Origin: Maribacter sp. MJ134
GTDB taxonomy: Bacteria > Bacteroidota > Bacteroidia > Flavobacteriales > Flavobacteriaceae
Reading direction: 5' to 3'
Assembly: GCF_003970695.1 (NCBI RefSeq)
Contig: NZ_CP034570.1
Coordinates: 2,046,001 to 2,110,000 of the forward strand
DNA: 64,000 bases
Shown piece by piece: positions 16,815 to 25,527 of this stretch (the stretch's first letter is position 1; each line of letters begins with the position of its first letter). Under the pieces are notes generated by a model. The model did not search any database, had not been told where the DNA came from, and worked only from the letters and a program-made list of their open reading frames with translations. Position numbers and translations under genes: made by a program.

Positions 16815-17240
16815 ATGTTAGTAAACGTATCTTACAATAATAAAGCGATAACCAAAAAAGTTGATGAAGCCGTAGGGAAACCTTTCACCTTAAAAGAGCG
16901 CTTTAGCATGGGTGGTATTGGTTCTCCAAAGTTGATTATTACAGAAACCAGTGTTGAAATCAGGAACCTGCTGATTCTAGATAATAATAGAGATACCTGT
17001 AATATTGAAATACGACCAAAAGGAATTATAGTGCGGTTTAGGTCTTTATTGGAAACTTTTGCATTGGTCATACCTTACTATAAGCTAACCATTTACAAGG
17101 GTCAAGCATCGGTCTATTCCATATATCGTGACAACTATTTTATTAAAGTGGAATCTGACACCAAAGCTGTACAAAAGTTCTTTAAGAAGCTTTTGGGTTA
17201 CAAAGCGGATAACGCACCGACTTCTGTTGATGATTTATAA
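16815..17240 (+). CDS. Conserved-looking hypothetical protein (141 aa)
   Basis: I do not recognise the family. There is no signal peptide and no long hydrophobic stretch, so it is probably cytoplasmic or peripheral. The sequence alternates short beta strands and charged turns (SPKLIITETSVEIRNLLI, CNIEIRPKGIIVRFRSLLET), with a Lys-rich region (AVQKFFKKLLGYK) near the C-terminus, suggesting a small PH-like or all-beta fold. It is divergent from argS and lies 21 bp before the SDR gene in the same direction, probably one transcript. Confidence 0.7.
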   Translation: MLVNVSYNNKAITKKVDEAVGKPFTLKERFSMGGIGSPKLIITETSVEIRNLLILDNNRDTCNIEIRPKGIIVRFRSLLETFALVIPYYKLTIYKGQASVYSIYRDNYFIKVESDTKAVQKFFKKLLGYKADNAPTSVDDL

Positions 17241-17261
17241 AATGTTTAAAATTCCCAAGTA

Positions 17262-18701
17262 ATGAAAATACTGTTGACAGGAGCCAATGGCTATATAGGC
17301 ATGCGACTACTTCCCCAACTACTAAAACAAGGGCATGAAGTGATCTGTGCCGTAAGGGATGCAGAACGCTTGTCCGTAGATGCTGAAACACGGAATCAAA
17401 TAGAAATAGTTGAGATCGATTTTTTAAAAGAAGTACAACCTGGACTACTTCCTACCGATTTGGATGCCGCTTACTTCCTGATTCATTCCATGAGCACTTC
17501 AACAACGGATTTTGATGAAATGGAAGCCAAGACCGCTGAGAACTTTAATTCCTATGTCCAAGAAACCAGTATAAAACAAGTCATCTATCTCAGTGGAATT
17601 GTAAATGATGCCAATCTTTCCAAGCATTTAAGGTCACGTAAAAATGTAGAGGAAATACTTTACCAAGGCAATTTTAGTCTCACGGTTTTAAGGGCGGGCA
17701 TCATAGTAGGTTCTGGGAGTTCCTCTTTCGAGATCATTCGTGATCTCTGTGAAAAACTTCCCTTTATGATTACCCCAAAGTGGGTATTGACCAAAACACA
17801 GCCTATAGCCATAAGAGATGTCATTAGCTTTTTAACAGGAGTATTGGGGAACACGGAAACGTACAACGATTCTTTTGATATTGCCGGCCCTGATATTCTT
17901 ACTTATAAAGAAATGTTGCATCAATATGCCAATGCCAGAGGGTTTAAAAATTGGATTTATACCGTCCCGGTCATGACACCGAAGCTTTCTTCCTATTGGT
18001 TATATTTCGTGACTTCCACTTCTTATACTTTGGCCTTGAACTTAGTGGATAGCATGAAAATTGAGGTGGTTGCCAAAGACAATCGCTTAGCCAATCTTTT
18101 AGAGATTACCCCACATACCTACCGTGAGGCCATAGACATGGCATTCGTAAAAATAGAACAGAATCTAGTAGTCAGTAGTTGGAAGGACAGTCTGATCAGT
18201 GGCCGTTTTAATAAAAATCTTGAAAAGTATATTCAGGTACCCAAATTTGGGGTACTTAGGGATGTACAAACCATGAAGATAAACAACCCCAAACAAGTCT
18301 TGAAAAACATTTGGAAAATTGGTGGCACCAATGGATGGTATTATGGTAATTGGTTGTGGAAAATCCGAGGATTTTTAGATAAATTGATAGGTGGTGTTGG
18401 TCTTAGAAGAGGTAGAACCCATCCCGATAAAATCTTTGCGGGTGATGCACTGGACTTTTGGAGAGTGCTTTTAGCCGATAAAAAAGGTAAACGACTATTA
18501 CTCTTCGCCGAAATGAAACTGCCGGGAGAAGCATGGTTAGAATTCAAAATTGATGAAAACAACGTTTTACATCAAACGGCAACCTTTAGACCGCGAGGTT
18601 TACGAGGTAGGTTATATTGGTACAGTATAGTACCACTCCACTATTTTATCTTTGGAGGTATGATACGGAACATAGCGAAGACCAGAAAAGGGGAAAACTA
18701 G
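17262..18701 (+). CDS. NAD(P)-binding SDR-family protein with C-terminal DUF2867 domain
   Basis: 479 aa. The N-terminal part (1-300) is an atypical extended SDR with the nucleotide loop TGANGYIGMRLLPQLLKQG (about 6-24), a YLSGIV strand and NmrA/complex-I-subunit-like features. The C-terminal part (about 320-479) is DUF2867, including LLLFAEMKLPGEAWLEFKI and the ending YWYSIVPLHYFIFGGMIRNI. This fusion is common in Bacteroidota and its substrate is not known. It follows the 141-aa gene by 21 bp; no terminator is seen in the 78 bp before the convergent molybdenum hydroxylase gene. Confidence 0.88.
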   Translation: MKILLTGANGYIGMRLLPQLLKQGHEVICAVRDAERLSVDAETRNQIEIVEIDFLKEVQPGLLPTDLDAAYFLIHSMSTSTTDFDEMEAKTAENFNSYVQETSIKQVIYLSGIVNDANLSKHLRSRKNVEEILYQGNFSLTVLRAGIIVGSGSSSFEIIRDLCEKLPFMITPKWVLTKTQPIAIRDVISFLTGVLGNTETYNDSFDIAGPDILTYKEMLHQYANARGFKNWIYTVPVMTPKLSSYWLYFVTSTSYTLALNLVDSMKIEVVAKDNRLANLLEITPHTYREAIDMAFVKIEQNLVVSSWKDSLISGRFNKNLEKYIQVPKFGVLRDVQTMKINNPKQVLKNIWKIGGTNGWYYGNWLWKIRGFLDKLIGGVGLRRGRTHPDKIFAGDALDFWRVLLADKKGKRLLLFAEMKLPGEAWLEFKIDENNVLHQTATFRPRGLRGRLYWYSIVPLHYFIFGGMIRNIAKTRKGEN

Positions 18702-18779
18702 TTTATCGGCGTTACCCGTTACACTAGAAATGTCAGCTTTAAAACATCTTAATAAACCAAGGTTCGTCCCAAAGAAAAG

Positions 18780-20942
18780 CTATGCTAATTTTAGTGGCAT
18801 TTCTCTCAACCGCTGTCCCGTAAGTCGGAATACCGCATTGGCAATCGCTGCACCAATGGGCCCTAGAGGAGGTTCTCCTACCGCACCGGGAGTATCTGTA
18901 CCTTGAAGCAGCACCACTTCAATCTCTTTAGGGGCATGTTTCATTAGCGCCATTTCATAAGGTCCGTAAATGGTCGGTGTCAAGACACCATCTTCCACTT
19001 CCATCTTTTCAAATAGGGCTGCGCTCATACCCATTATAATAGCTCCTTCGCACTGTGCGCGTACTTGGTCCGGATTCACTACAAGCCCCGGGTCCATGGC
19101 ACAGGTAACCTTATGAACTTTAATTTCATTTTCCAAAATGGACACTTCTACTACTTGTGCACATGGCGTGTTGGTGTCGGTTGAAACCGCAAGCCCCATA
19201 GCTTTGCCATCGATTACATCATCAGTATAGCCAGCATTTTCTATAACGGCTTCAATAACAGATTTCAGACGGTCTCCTCGTTCATCGTTCTGTATCTGCG
19301 CCAAACGGAATTCGGCAGGATTTCTGCCTGCTTTGATAGCCAGTTCATCCATAAAACTTTCTATTGCAAATGTATTTGCCAGCAATCCTAAACTACGCCA
19401 CCAACTAGTAGCAAAAGGCAGTTTAACACGCCAAGAAATAGCCCGATAATTTGGTATGGCCCCATACTGTATCATTCCACCCCGCCAAGCTCCTAAATCG
19501 GCACCAAGCACAGGTTCAGCTATACTTGGGACTATTGGGGACCCAAAGGCTACGTCACCACTAGATACATTGTGCTCTAGAGCTTCAACGAGTCCGTCCG
19601 GTAATAACTTTGCTTTCATGATATGGTGGGTGGGCGGCCTAAACGTATCGTTTTGAAATTCTTCTTTTCGGGTAAAGAAACATTTAACGGGTCTGCCCAC
19701 AGCCTTGGACAAAACGGCCGCCTGTATGCCATTTGGAGTGTGCAACCTCCTTCCAAAACCACCTCCTAGGAACGTAGGCACAATATTTACTTGCTCCACT
19801 TCAAAACCCAAACGATCCGCGATTTCTTTCCGGGTAAAATTAACGACCTGGGTAGACATCATGATAGTTGCACTATCCTCGGTAACAAAGGCTAGTGCCC
19901 CGTTAGGTTCTAATTGGGCATGCGCACCGATTGGGCTCCAGTAATCGGCAACGATAATATTTTCTCCCTCTTCTAAAACAGCTTTAGCATTCCCCTCTTT
20001 TTGGATGACGAAAGGTTTCCCCTCTCCAACGGTGACCATTGCTTTTATATCTGCGGTTTGAAGCGTTTGGTTACTTTCCCATTCCGCTTGTATTGCAGTC
20101 TTGGCATTTTCAGCCTCAATTAAGGAATTGGCTACGACTCCTACGAAATCGTCCTGCTTTACTATTTTCACCACTCCAGGCATGGCCTCAGCTTTGGAAG
20201 TATCAGCTCCCAAATACACCGAACCTATCCTAGAAGGACGCACCACAGCTCCGTAAAGCATATCTGGCATCGTAGCATCCATACCAAAAATGGGCGACCC
20301 AAAAACCTTATCCTCTAAATCTACACGGGCAATAGGTTTGCCCACAAATTTGTAATCCGATACCGGTTTTAATGTTGGGGTTTCGGGGATTTGCCATTCA
20401 CTGACCCCTTTAACAGCCTGTGCATAAGACATGGTCTTATCCGCAGCTGTAATCATCCCCTTATCAATAGAAACGGTTGAGGCATCAACTTGCATTTTTT
20501 TCGCAGCCTCCTGAACTATCATAACGCGCATGGTAGCCGCTAATTCTCGAAGCGGCATCCATAATGACGAAATAGATGTACTACCTCCTGTTGCGAAAGC
20601 ATCAATATTGCCCGAAGCGGAATCTGCATGTACTACTTGCATTTGCTCCATAGCAACTCCAAGTTCATCCGCAGCTATTTGCGCTAACCCTGTAAAAGTT
20701 CCTTGCCCCATTTCAACTTTAGGACTATGAAGTACAACGTTGTTATCCTTGGTTATCTCAAACCAAATAATCGGAGTTTCCGTATTTCCTTGATAGGGAG
20801 CGTCCGCCGTATTCACCATCCCCGCTATTTCCCTACGTATCGGGTTTCTGAACAAGTATGTCCCTACTGCTAAAACGCCCACCGTACCCAGACCTCCTCT
20901 CACCAGAAAAGCTCGTCGTGATAATTTTTTCTTACCTGCCAT
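18780..20942 (-). CDS. Molybdopterin-binding subunit of a xanthine-oxidase-family hydroxylase (IorB-like), Tat-exported
   Basis: 720 aa catalytic subunit. The N-terminus carries a twin-arginine signal (SRRAFLVRGGLGT, residues 8-20) plus a hydrophobic stretch, so the folded cofactor-loaded enzyme is exported to the periplasm. It resembles the isoquinoline 1-oxidoreductase beta subunit / periplasmic aldehyde oxidoreductase group: VEMGQGTFTGLAQIAADELG, GGGFGRRLHTPNG, and the catalytic glutamate Glu690 in GAVGEPPLGPIGAAIANA. The substrate (aldehyde or N-heterocycle) cannot be told from sequence. It is last in an operon with the 2Fe-2S subunit (3 bp upstream) and a diheme cytochrome. Confidence 0.92.
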   Translation of the reverse strand: MAGKKKLSRRAFLVRGGLGTVGVLAVGTYLFRNPIRREIAGMVNTADAPYQGNTETPIIWFEITKDNNVVLHSPKVEMGQGTFTGLAQIAADELGVAMEQMQVVHADSASGNIDAFATGGSTSISSLWMPLRELAATMRVMIVQEAAKKMQVDASTVSIDKGMITAADKTMSYAQAVKGVSEWQIPETPTLKPVSDYKFVGKPIARVDLEDKVFGSPIFGMDATMPDMLYGAVVRPSRIGSVYLGADTSKAEAMPGVVKIVKQDDFVGVVANSLIEAENAKTAIQAEWESNQTLQTADIKAMVTVGEGKPFVIQKEGNAKAVLEEGENIIVADYWSPIGAHAQLEPNGALAFVTEDSATIMMSTQVVNFTRKEIADRLGFEVEQVNIVPTFLGGGFGRRLHTPNGIQAAVLSKAVGRPVKCFFTRKEEFQNDTFRPPTHHIMKAKLLPDGLVEALEHNVSSGDVAFGSPIVPSIAEPVLGADLGAWRGGMIQYGAIPNYRAISWRVKLPFATSWWRSLGLLANTFAIESFMDELAIKAGRNPAEFRLAQIQNDERGDRLKSVIEAVIENAGYTDDVIDGKAMGLAVSTDTNTPCAQVVEVSILENEIKVHKVTCAMDPGLVVNPDQVRAQCEGAIIMGMSAALFEKMEVEDGVLTPTIYGPYEMALMKHAPKEIEVVLLQGTDTPGAVGEPPLGPIGAAIANAVFRLTGQRLREMPLKLA

Positions 20943-20945
20943 AAG

Positions 20946-21437
20946 CTATGCGTTTAAGTTTTCTGATTCCTCGGGAGATACACTAAGCTCAGCTGCCCTA
21001 TGTATCGCTTTCCTCATACGGTAATAGGTAGCGCATCGGCAAACATTAATGATGTTAACATCGATATCCTCATCAGTAGGATTTGGATTTTTCTTCAACA
21101 AGGCCGCAGTGGCCATTATAAAACCAGGTTGACAATAGCCACACTGTGGTACGACCTCCTCAATCCAAGCGCGCTGTACTGGATGAGGGTTGGCCTTTGT
21201 TCCCAATCCTTCTATAGTAGTAATCTCTTTTCCGTCGGCAAATTTGACAGCATAAGAACAGGAACGCACCGCCTCCCCTTCAACATGTAAGGTACATGCC
21301 CCACAAGCCGCTTTACCGCAACCGAATTTAGTGCCTTTCAGATTTAAGATGTCTCGAATGACCCATAATAAAGGAGTATCGGTATCAGCAATATCAATCG
21401 TATGATAATCGCCATTTACCGTCAAGGATATTTTCAT
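20946..21437 (-). CDS. 2Fe-2S subunit of the molybdenum hydroxylase (IorA-like)
   Basis: 163 aa. The plant-type 2Fe-2S site uses Cys40, 45, 48 and 60 ([13 protein letters not shown]), and the second, all-alpha site uses Cys99, 102, 133 and 135 ([27 protein letters not shown]). It passes electrons from the molybdopterin subunit to the cytochrome. I start at ATG 21437 ([10 protein letters not shown]); a GTG two codons upstream is less likely. It has no signal of its own and would be exported in complex with the Tat-signal subunit, as known for this family. Confidence 0.93.
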   Translation of the reverse strand: MKISLTVNGDYHTIDIADTDTPLLWVIRDILNLKGTKFGCGKAACGACTLHVEGEAVRSCSYAVKFADGKEITTIEGLGTKANPHPVQRAWIEEVVPQCGYCQPGFIMATAALLKKNPNPTDEDIDVNIINVCRCATYYRMRKAIHRAAELSVSPEESENLNA

Positions 21438-21445
21438 AATCACTT

Positions 21446-22054
21446 TTATTTAGATGGAATACTATGTCCTTCCTTAAACCACTTTTTAACCGCAGCTATA
21501 TATTCTTCTTTGGGAACGGGCGGTACTTCTCTAGGCACGCCGTTAGCATTTACCCCAGGTGCCCAAGCCCACAAGACTAGTTCGTGCTCCGTTAAATGAT
21601 GCATGGTTTCTTCTGGCGTCCTACCTCCATTTCTTTCGGGGTCCATCATGGACTCGGCAATTTCAATTTTACTCAACCCCTCCCAATACATGGAAGCCGG
21701 TGCCAGGGCCCATTCCGGCGCACCGGGCACTCCCGAGTATGAATTATTTTCGGATTGATGGCAAGTAATACATTGGGTAGCAGCGGAGCTTTCCTTATCC
21801 ATTCCCCTTCTAATTCCGAAATAGTGAGGGTGACTATCATCTCCCTGTTTGGGTATATTATCATTAGGATGGCAATTGACACACCGCTGATGCGATAGAA
21901 CGCGCATCATGGTATCAAAAGCGGTGTCCGCTTCGTCTTTCGTTTTTTCAGCTGTGGTTATTTCATATACAGAAGTGGATGGACCCCCGTTGGAAGCCAA
22001 AAGTATACCTACCAATAAAATAAATCCAAGGATGAGTATTCTTTGTGTTTTCAT
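21446..22054 (-). CDS. Diheme cytochrome c partner of the molybdenum hydroxylase
   Basis: 202 aa. An N-terminal hydrophobic segment (about 5-21, [15 protein letters not shown]) without a lipobox suggests a membrane anchor or signal peptide. Two heme c sites are visible: CVNCH (58-62) and CITCH (95-99), with further Met and His residues as possible axial ligands ([13 protein letters not shown]). As the first gene of the operon, 8 bp before the 2Fe-2S gene, it is the likely electron acceptor linking the periplasmic hydroxylase to the respiratory chain. Confidence 0.88.
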   Translation of the reverse strand: MKTQRILILGFILLVGILLASNGGPSTSVYEITTAEKTKDEADTAFDTMMRVLSHQRCVNCHPNDNIPKQGDDSHPHYFGIRRGMDKESSAATQCITCHQSENNSYSGVPGAPEWALAPASMYWEGLSKIEIAESMMDPERNGGRTPEETMHHLTEHELVLWAWAPGVNANGVPREVPPVPKEEYIAAVKKWFKEGHSIPSK

Positions 22055-22163
22055 GGGGACGCAGGATTCTATATTTAAAGATTAATTTTCTTAAAAGTTA
22101 AGCAATCTTCAACAAGAACGCATGAAAAAAACCGTTTAATAAACTCCTTCACTTATTATTATA

Positions 22164-23099
22164 CTATGCCCTGGGCAAAAAAACCTCTGCCATCATACAA
22201 CGAGCACTTCCACCTCCACAGGTTTCTATGGTGTCCAGAGAACTATGTATTATCTCACAATGCTTTGTAATGGCCTTGAGCTGTTCTTGCTCCAAAGTAT
22301 TATAGGCAGCGGAACTCATTACCATAAAACGTTTTTCGTCCACACCGATGACCTGCAACATATTTCCAGCAAAATGGTGCATTTGTTCTTCTGTAATTCG
22401 TATAATTTCCTTGTTGTCCTTCTTTAAATGCGCTACCACATTTTTACGCTCTTTTTTATCGTCTATGGTATCCAAGCAAATGACGGCAAAAGTCTCTGCC
22501 ATGGCCATCATAACATTGGTGTGATATATTGGCATACGTTTACCATCCACAGACTGATTGGCCGTAAAAATGACCGGAAAACAATCAAAATCTTCACAGA
22601 ACTCAATAAAGAGATGCTCGTCCGCCCTTTCTGAAAGGGCACAATAGGCCTTTTGATTCACCCTATCCTTTAGGATGCTTCCCGTGCCCTCCAAGAAAAC
22701 ACCTTCTTCTTCTGCTGAGGTATAATCAACAATATTATTAATATGAAAACCGGCCTCTTCTAAAATATCAAAAATATCTTCTCTTCTTTCCTTTCTGCGG
22801 TTTTCTGCGAACATGGGATACACGGCAACGGTGCCACTAGCGTGAAAAGAGACCCAGTTGTTAGGGAAAATAGAATCCGGAGTGTCATTTTCCTCTTTAT
22901 CATCTACCACGATAACGTTAACCCCATTTTTTCGTAAGACGGTTACAAAATCATCGAACTCCTTTTGGGCTCGCTCGTTTATCGTATGGTTCTTTAAGTT
23001 AAGATCTTCTTGAAAATAATTATTTACCGCGGTTTGCTCGTTCATTCTAAAAGCAACCGGTCGTATCATTAAAATAGTATTGGTAATCTGCATATTCAT
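22164..23099 (-). CDS. ctlX: Amidinotransferase-fold hydrolase, CtlX type (citrulline utilization)
   Basis: 311 aa member of the guanidino-group-modifying superfamily. Visible signatures are TILMIRPVAFRMNEQTAVNNY, DSIFPNNWVSFH, a FLEGTGS loop (Glu/Gly of the active site), and the C-terminal CGGGSARCMMAEVFLPR with the probable nucleophile Cys301. Family members act on citrulline, arginine or related ureido/guanidino compounds. It lies 5 bp after the second hydrolase gene of the same fold, so the pair is surely co-transcribed. ATG at 23099 and ATG at 23093 are both possible starts. Confidence 0.85.
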   Translation of the reverse strand: MNMQITNTILMIRPVAFRMNEQTAVNNYFQEDLNLKNHTINERAQKEFDDFVTVLRKNGVNVIVVDDKEENDTPDSIFPNNWVSFHASGTVAVYPMFAENRRKERREDIFDILEEAGFHINNIVDYTSAEEEGVFLEGTGSILKDRVNQKAYCALSERADEHLFIEFCEDFDCFPVIFTANQSVDGKRMPIYHTNVMMAMAETFAVICLDTIDDKKERKNVVAHLKKDNKEIIRITEEQMHHFAGNMLQVIGVDEKRFMVMSSAAYNTLEQEQLKAITKHCEIIHSSLDTIETCGGGSARCMMAEVFLPRA

Positions 23100-23104
23100 T
23101 TTAA

Positions 23105-24016
23105 TTACTCCCTTATTAAGGGTAATGTACTACATCTTAATAGTCCTTCTTGTTTTGCTATTTCGGCATACGGTATTTCCTCAACGGTAAAACCTTCACT
23201 TCTTAGCCAATCATTTAATCTAGTAAAGCCTTTTTCCGAGACTACGGTGTTTGGAGAGATTGAAAACACATTACTGAACATGTGGTACATTTCGTCAGCA
23301 GTTATTTCAAAGATGTTTTCCCTACCGAAAAAATCCACCAGCCACTGGTATTCTTCTTCAACCAAGAAACCGTTTTTATGCAAGATAGCTTTTCCTTTTC
23401 CCAGTGGTTGAAAACAACAATCTAAATGTAATGCATTTTCCCTTGCGTTACTGGACTTTCTAAGCTCGAACGATTTTACGGTTTTTCTGGGAAACTGATT
23501 TCTCAAGTAGTCTACTGCATGTGAGTTGGTTCTGGCCGTTATCCATTCAGCGTAATCATCTGCCGTATATGTACCTACAAAAATATAATCCTTCCAGGGC
23601 ATGACATCTCCACCCTCTACATGTACCTCTTCCGGTGGATGCAAAATATGACCTTCATCTATCTTATCTAGTACGTGCAGAATAGCCTCTACTTCTTTTT
23701 CTCTTTCCGGTAAGATATTGGCTACTACAAGTTTATCCTCGATAACAAAGGCAATATCCCTTGAAAAGATTTGATTACACTGCTCTAAAACTTCAGGTCG
23801 GTACACTTTTACACCATATTTTTCAAATACCGCGGCAAACGCTTCCATTTCTTGTATCATATCGGCTTCTTTGGGATAAGTCCCAGCAAGTATATGTTCC
23901 AAAGACTTGGGGTCGTAGGCCTCTTCGGGTTTTGGTGTTGGACCACTACTTTTAGCTGTTCCCAAAACAACGGCCTTCAAAGGTGAAATCTCATCGTTGA
24001 TATTTAATCTGAGCAT
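23105..24016 (-). CDS. Amidinotransferase / dimethylarginine dimethylaminohydrolase-like protein
   Basis: 303 aa, same superfamily as the downstream gene but only distantly similar. Features: PLKAVVLGTA at the N-terminus, IFSRDIAFVIEDKLVVAN (active-site Asp), VHVEGGDVMPW (Glu-Gly-Gly-Asp loop), LHLDCCFQPLG with the catalytic His, and the ending GLLRCSTLPLIRE with the probable nucleophile Cys295. It could hydrolyse arginine, methylated arginines or agmatine-like compounds. First gene of a two-gene unit; the gltA terminator (24058-24085) separates it from gltA. Confidence 0.82.
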   Translation of the reverse strand: MLRLNINDEISPLKAVVLGTAKSSGPTPKPEEAYDPKSLEHILAGTYPKEADMIQEMEAFAAVFEKYGVKVYRPEVLEQCNQIFSRDIAFVIEDKLVVANILPEREKEVEAILHVLDKIDEGHILHPPEEVHVEGGDVMPWKDYIFVGTYTADDYAEWITARTNSHAVDYLRNQFPRKTVKSFELRKSSNARENALHLDCCFQPLGKGKAILHKNGFLVEEEYQWLVDFFGRENIFEITADEMYHMFSNVFSISPNTVVSEKGFTRLNDWLRSEGFTVEEIPYAEIAKQEGLLRCSTLPLIRE

Positions 24017-24057
24017 GATAAGTTTAGAATAAAATTAATTTCGATTTTAAACCAAAA

Positions 24058-24085
24058 AAAGCTCCTTTATAAATAAAAGAGCTTT
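24058..24085 (-). terminator. Terminator of gltA
   Basis: AAAGCTC (24058-24064) pairs with GAGCTTT (24079-24085) around an AT-rich loop that can pair further (CTTTAT/ATAAAAG partly). On the minus strand the stem runs into a TTTTTTT tract. Confidence 0.8.
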
Positions 24086-24111
24086 CATTGTTTTTATTAA
24101 AAGGTAGCAAT

Positions 24112-25398
24112 CTACCTGGCATCAAGTTCAACGAACGGACGCTCGGTTTCTCCGATATAAATTTGTCTTGGTCTGCCAATAGGTTCATTACGTAGCCTCA
24201 TTTCTCTCCATTGCGCTATCCAACCTGGTAATCTTCCCAAAGCGAACATTACGGTAAACATTTCTGTTGGGATACCCAAGGCCCTATAGATAATTCCTGA
24301 ATAGAAATCTACGTTAGGATACAATTTTCTATCAACGAAATATGGATCTTCCAAGGCTTCTTTCGCAAGTCCTTTTGCTATCTCAAGAATTGGATCATCA
24401 ATACCTAAGTCGTTAAGCACTTCTTCAGCTGCTTTTTTGATGATCTTAGCCCTTGGGTCAAAGTTCTTATATACCCTATGTCCAAAGCCCATTAGTCTGA
24501 AAGGGTCGCTCTTGTCCTTTGCCTTGGCCATATACTTTTTAGTATCACCACCATCTGCCTCAATAGCTTCCAACATCTCCAGAACCGCTTGGTTAGCACC
24601 ACCGTGTAATGGGCCCCATAAGGCGGAAATACCTGCGGATAGGGAAGCAAACAAGCCTGCATGCGAAGACCCAACAATACGCACGGTAGATGTAGAACAG
24701 TTCTGTTCGTGATCGGCATGTAATATTAATAATTGATCAAGCGCATCGATTACGATTTTATTTCTCTTATACTCCTGAGAAGGTTTTTTGAACATCATTT
24801 TATGAATGTTCTCTACGTAACCCAAGGTGTCATCACCATAATCCAATGGTAATCCTTTTTTCTTACGAAGTGTCCATGCTACCAGAACCGGAAATTTGGC
24901 CAGTATCCTTACAATAGCACCGTACATTTCGTCTTTTGAAGTTACATTTACCGAAATTGGATTAAAAGCGATCAGTGCACTTGTCAAAGAAGAAAGAACG
25001 CCCATAGGATGGGCTGATTTTGGAAAAGCATCCAAAATCTTTTTCATTTCTTCATCTACGTGAGATTCATTCTTTATGTCTATGTGAAAAGCTTCTAACT
25101 GCTCTTTGTTAGGTAATTCTCCAAAAATTAATAGGTAGGCCACCTCAAGAAAATCTGCTTTCTCAGCAAGTTCTTCTATGGCATACCCTCTATATCTCAG
25201 AATACCCTGCTCACCATCTAGAAATGTTATAGCACTTTCGCAAGACCCGGTATTCTTGTATCCAGGATCTATGGTAATAATCCCACCAGTACTGCCACGT
25301 AGCTGCTTGATATCTATGGCAAGTTCATCCTCGGTACCTTTTATAACTGGAAATTCATACTCTTTACCATCGTACTTTAAAGTAGCTTTATCTGACAT
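24112..25398 (-). CDS. gltA: Citrate synthase
   Basis: 428 aa, type II (hexameric-type) length. It condenses oxaloacetate and acetyl-CoA at the entry of the TCA cycle. Catalytic regions are visible: the histidine stretch LLILHADHEQNCSTSTVRIVG, the second active-site His in MGFGHRVYKNFDPRA, and the Asp-bearing NVDFYSGIIYRALGIP; RPRQIYIGET is the C-terminal arginine-bearing CoA/citrate motif. Single gene with its own terminator and a candidate promoter. Confidence 0.97.
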   Translation of the reverse strand: MSDKATLKYDGKEYEFPVIKGTEDELAIDIKQLRGSTGGIITIDPGYKNTGSCESAITFLDGEQGILRYRGYAIEELAEKADFLEVAYLLIFGELPNKEQLEAFHIDIKNESHVDEEMKKILDAFPKSAHPMGVLSSLTSALIAFNPISVNVTSKDEMYGAIVRILAKFPVLVAWTLRKKKGLPLDYGDDTLGYVENIHKMMFKKPSQEYKRNKIVIDALDQLLILHADHEQNCSTSTVRIVGSSHAGLFASLSAGISALWGPLHGGANQAVLEMLEAIEADGGDTKKYMAKAKDKSDPFRLMGFGHRVYKNFDPRAKIIKKAAEEVLNDLGIDDPILEIAKGLAKEALEDPYFVDRKLYPNVDFYSGIIYRALGIPTEMFTVMFALGRLPGWIAQWREMRLRNEPIGRPRQIYIGETERPFVELDAR

Positions 25399-25426
25399 AT
25401 ATCGTAATTACTTAGATTTAATTTTA

Positions 25427-25458
25427 ACGGTAAATTTACGGAAAAGTGATTGTTTTAA
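25427..25458 (-). promoter_or_regulatory. Candidate gltA promoter
   Basis: On the minus strand ATTG, 20 nt, TAAATTTA, close to TTTG-N19-TAnnTTTG (one mismatch in each element). It lies about 30 nt upstream of the gltA ATG. The same TAAATTTACC string occurs upstream of proteorhodopsin. Confidence 0.4.
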
Positions 25459-25527
25459 CAATTAAACGGGTAGCTTTAGATAATTATTAACACCTGATAT
25501 TTTTTAAGATAAAATAGGCTTTTATAA

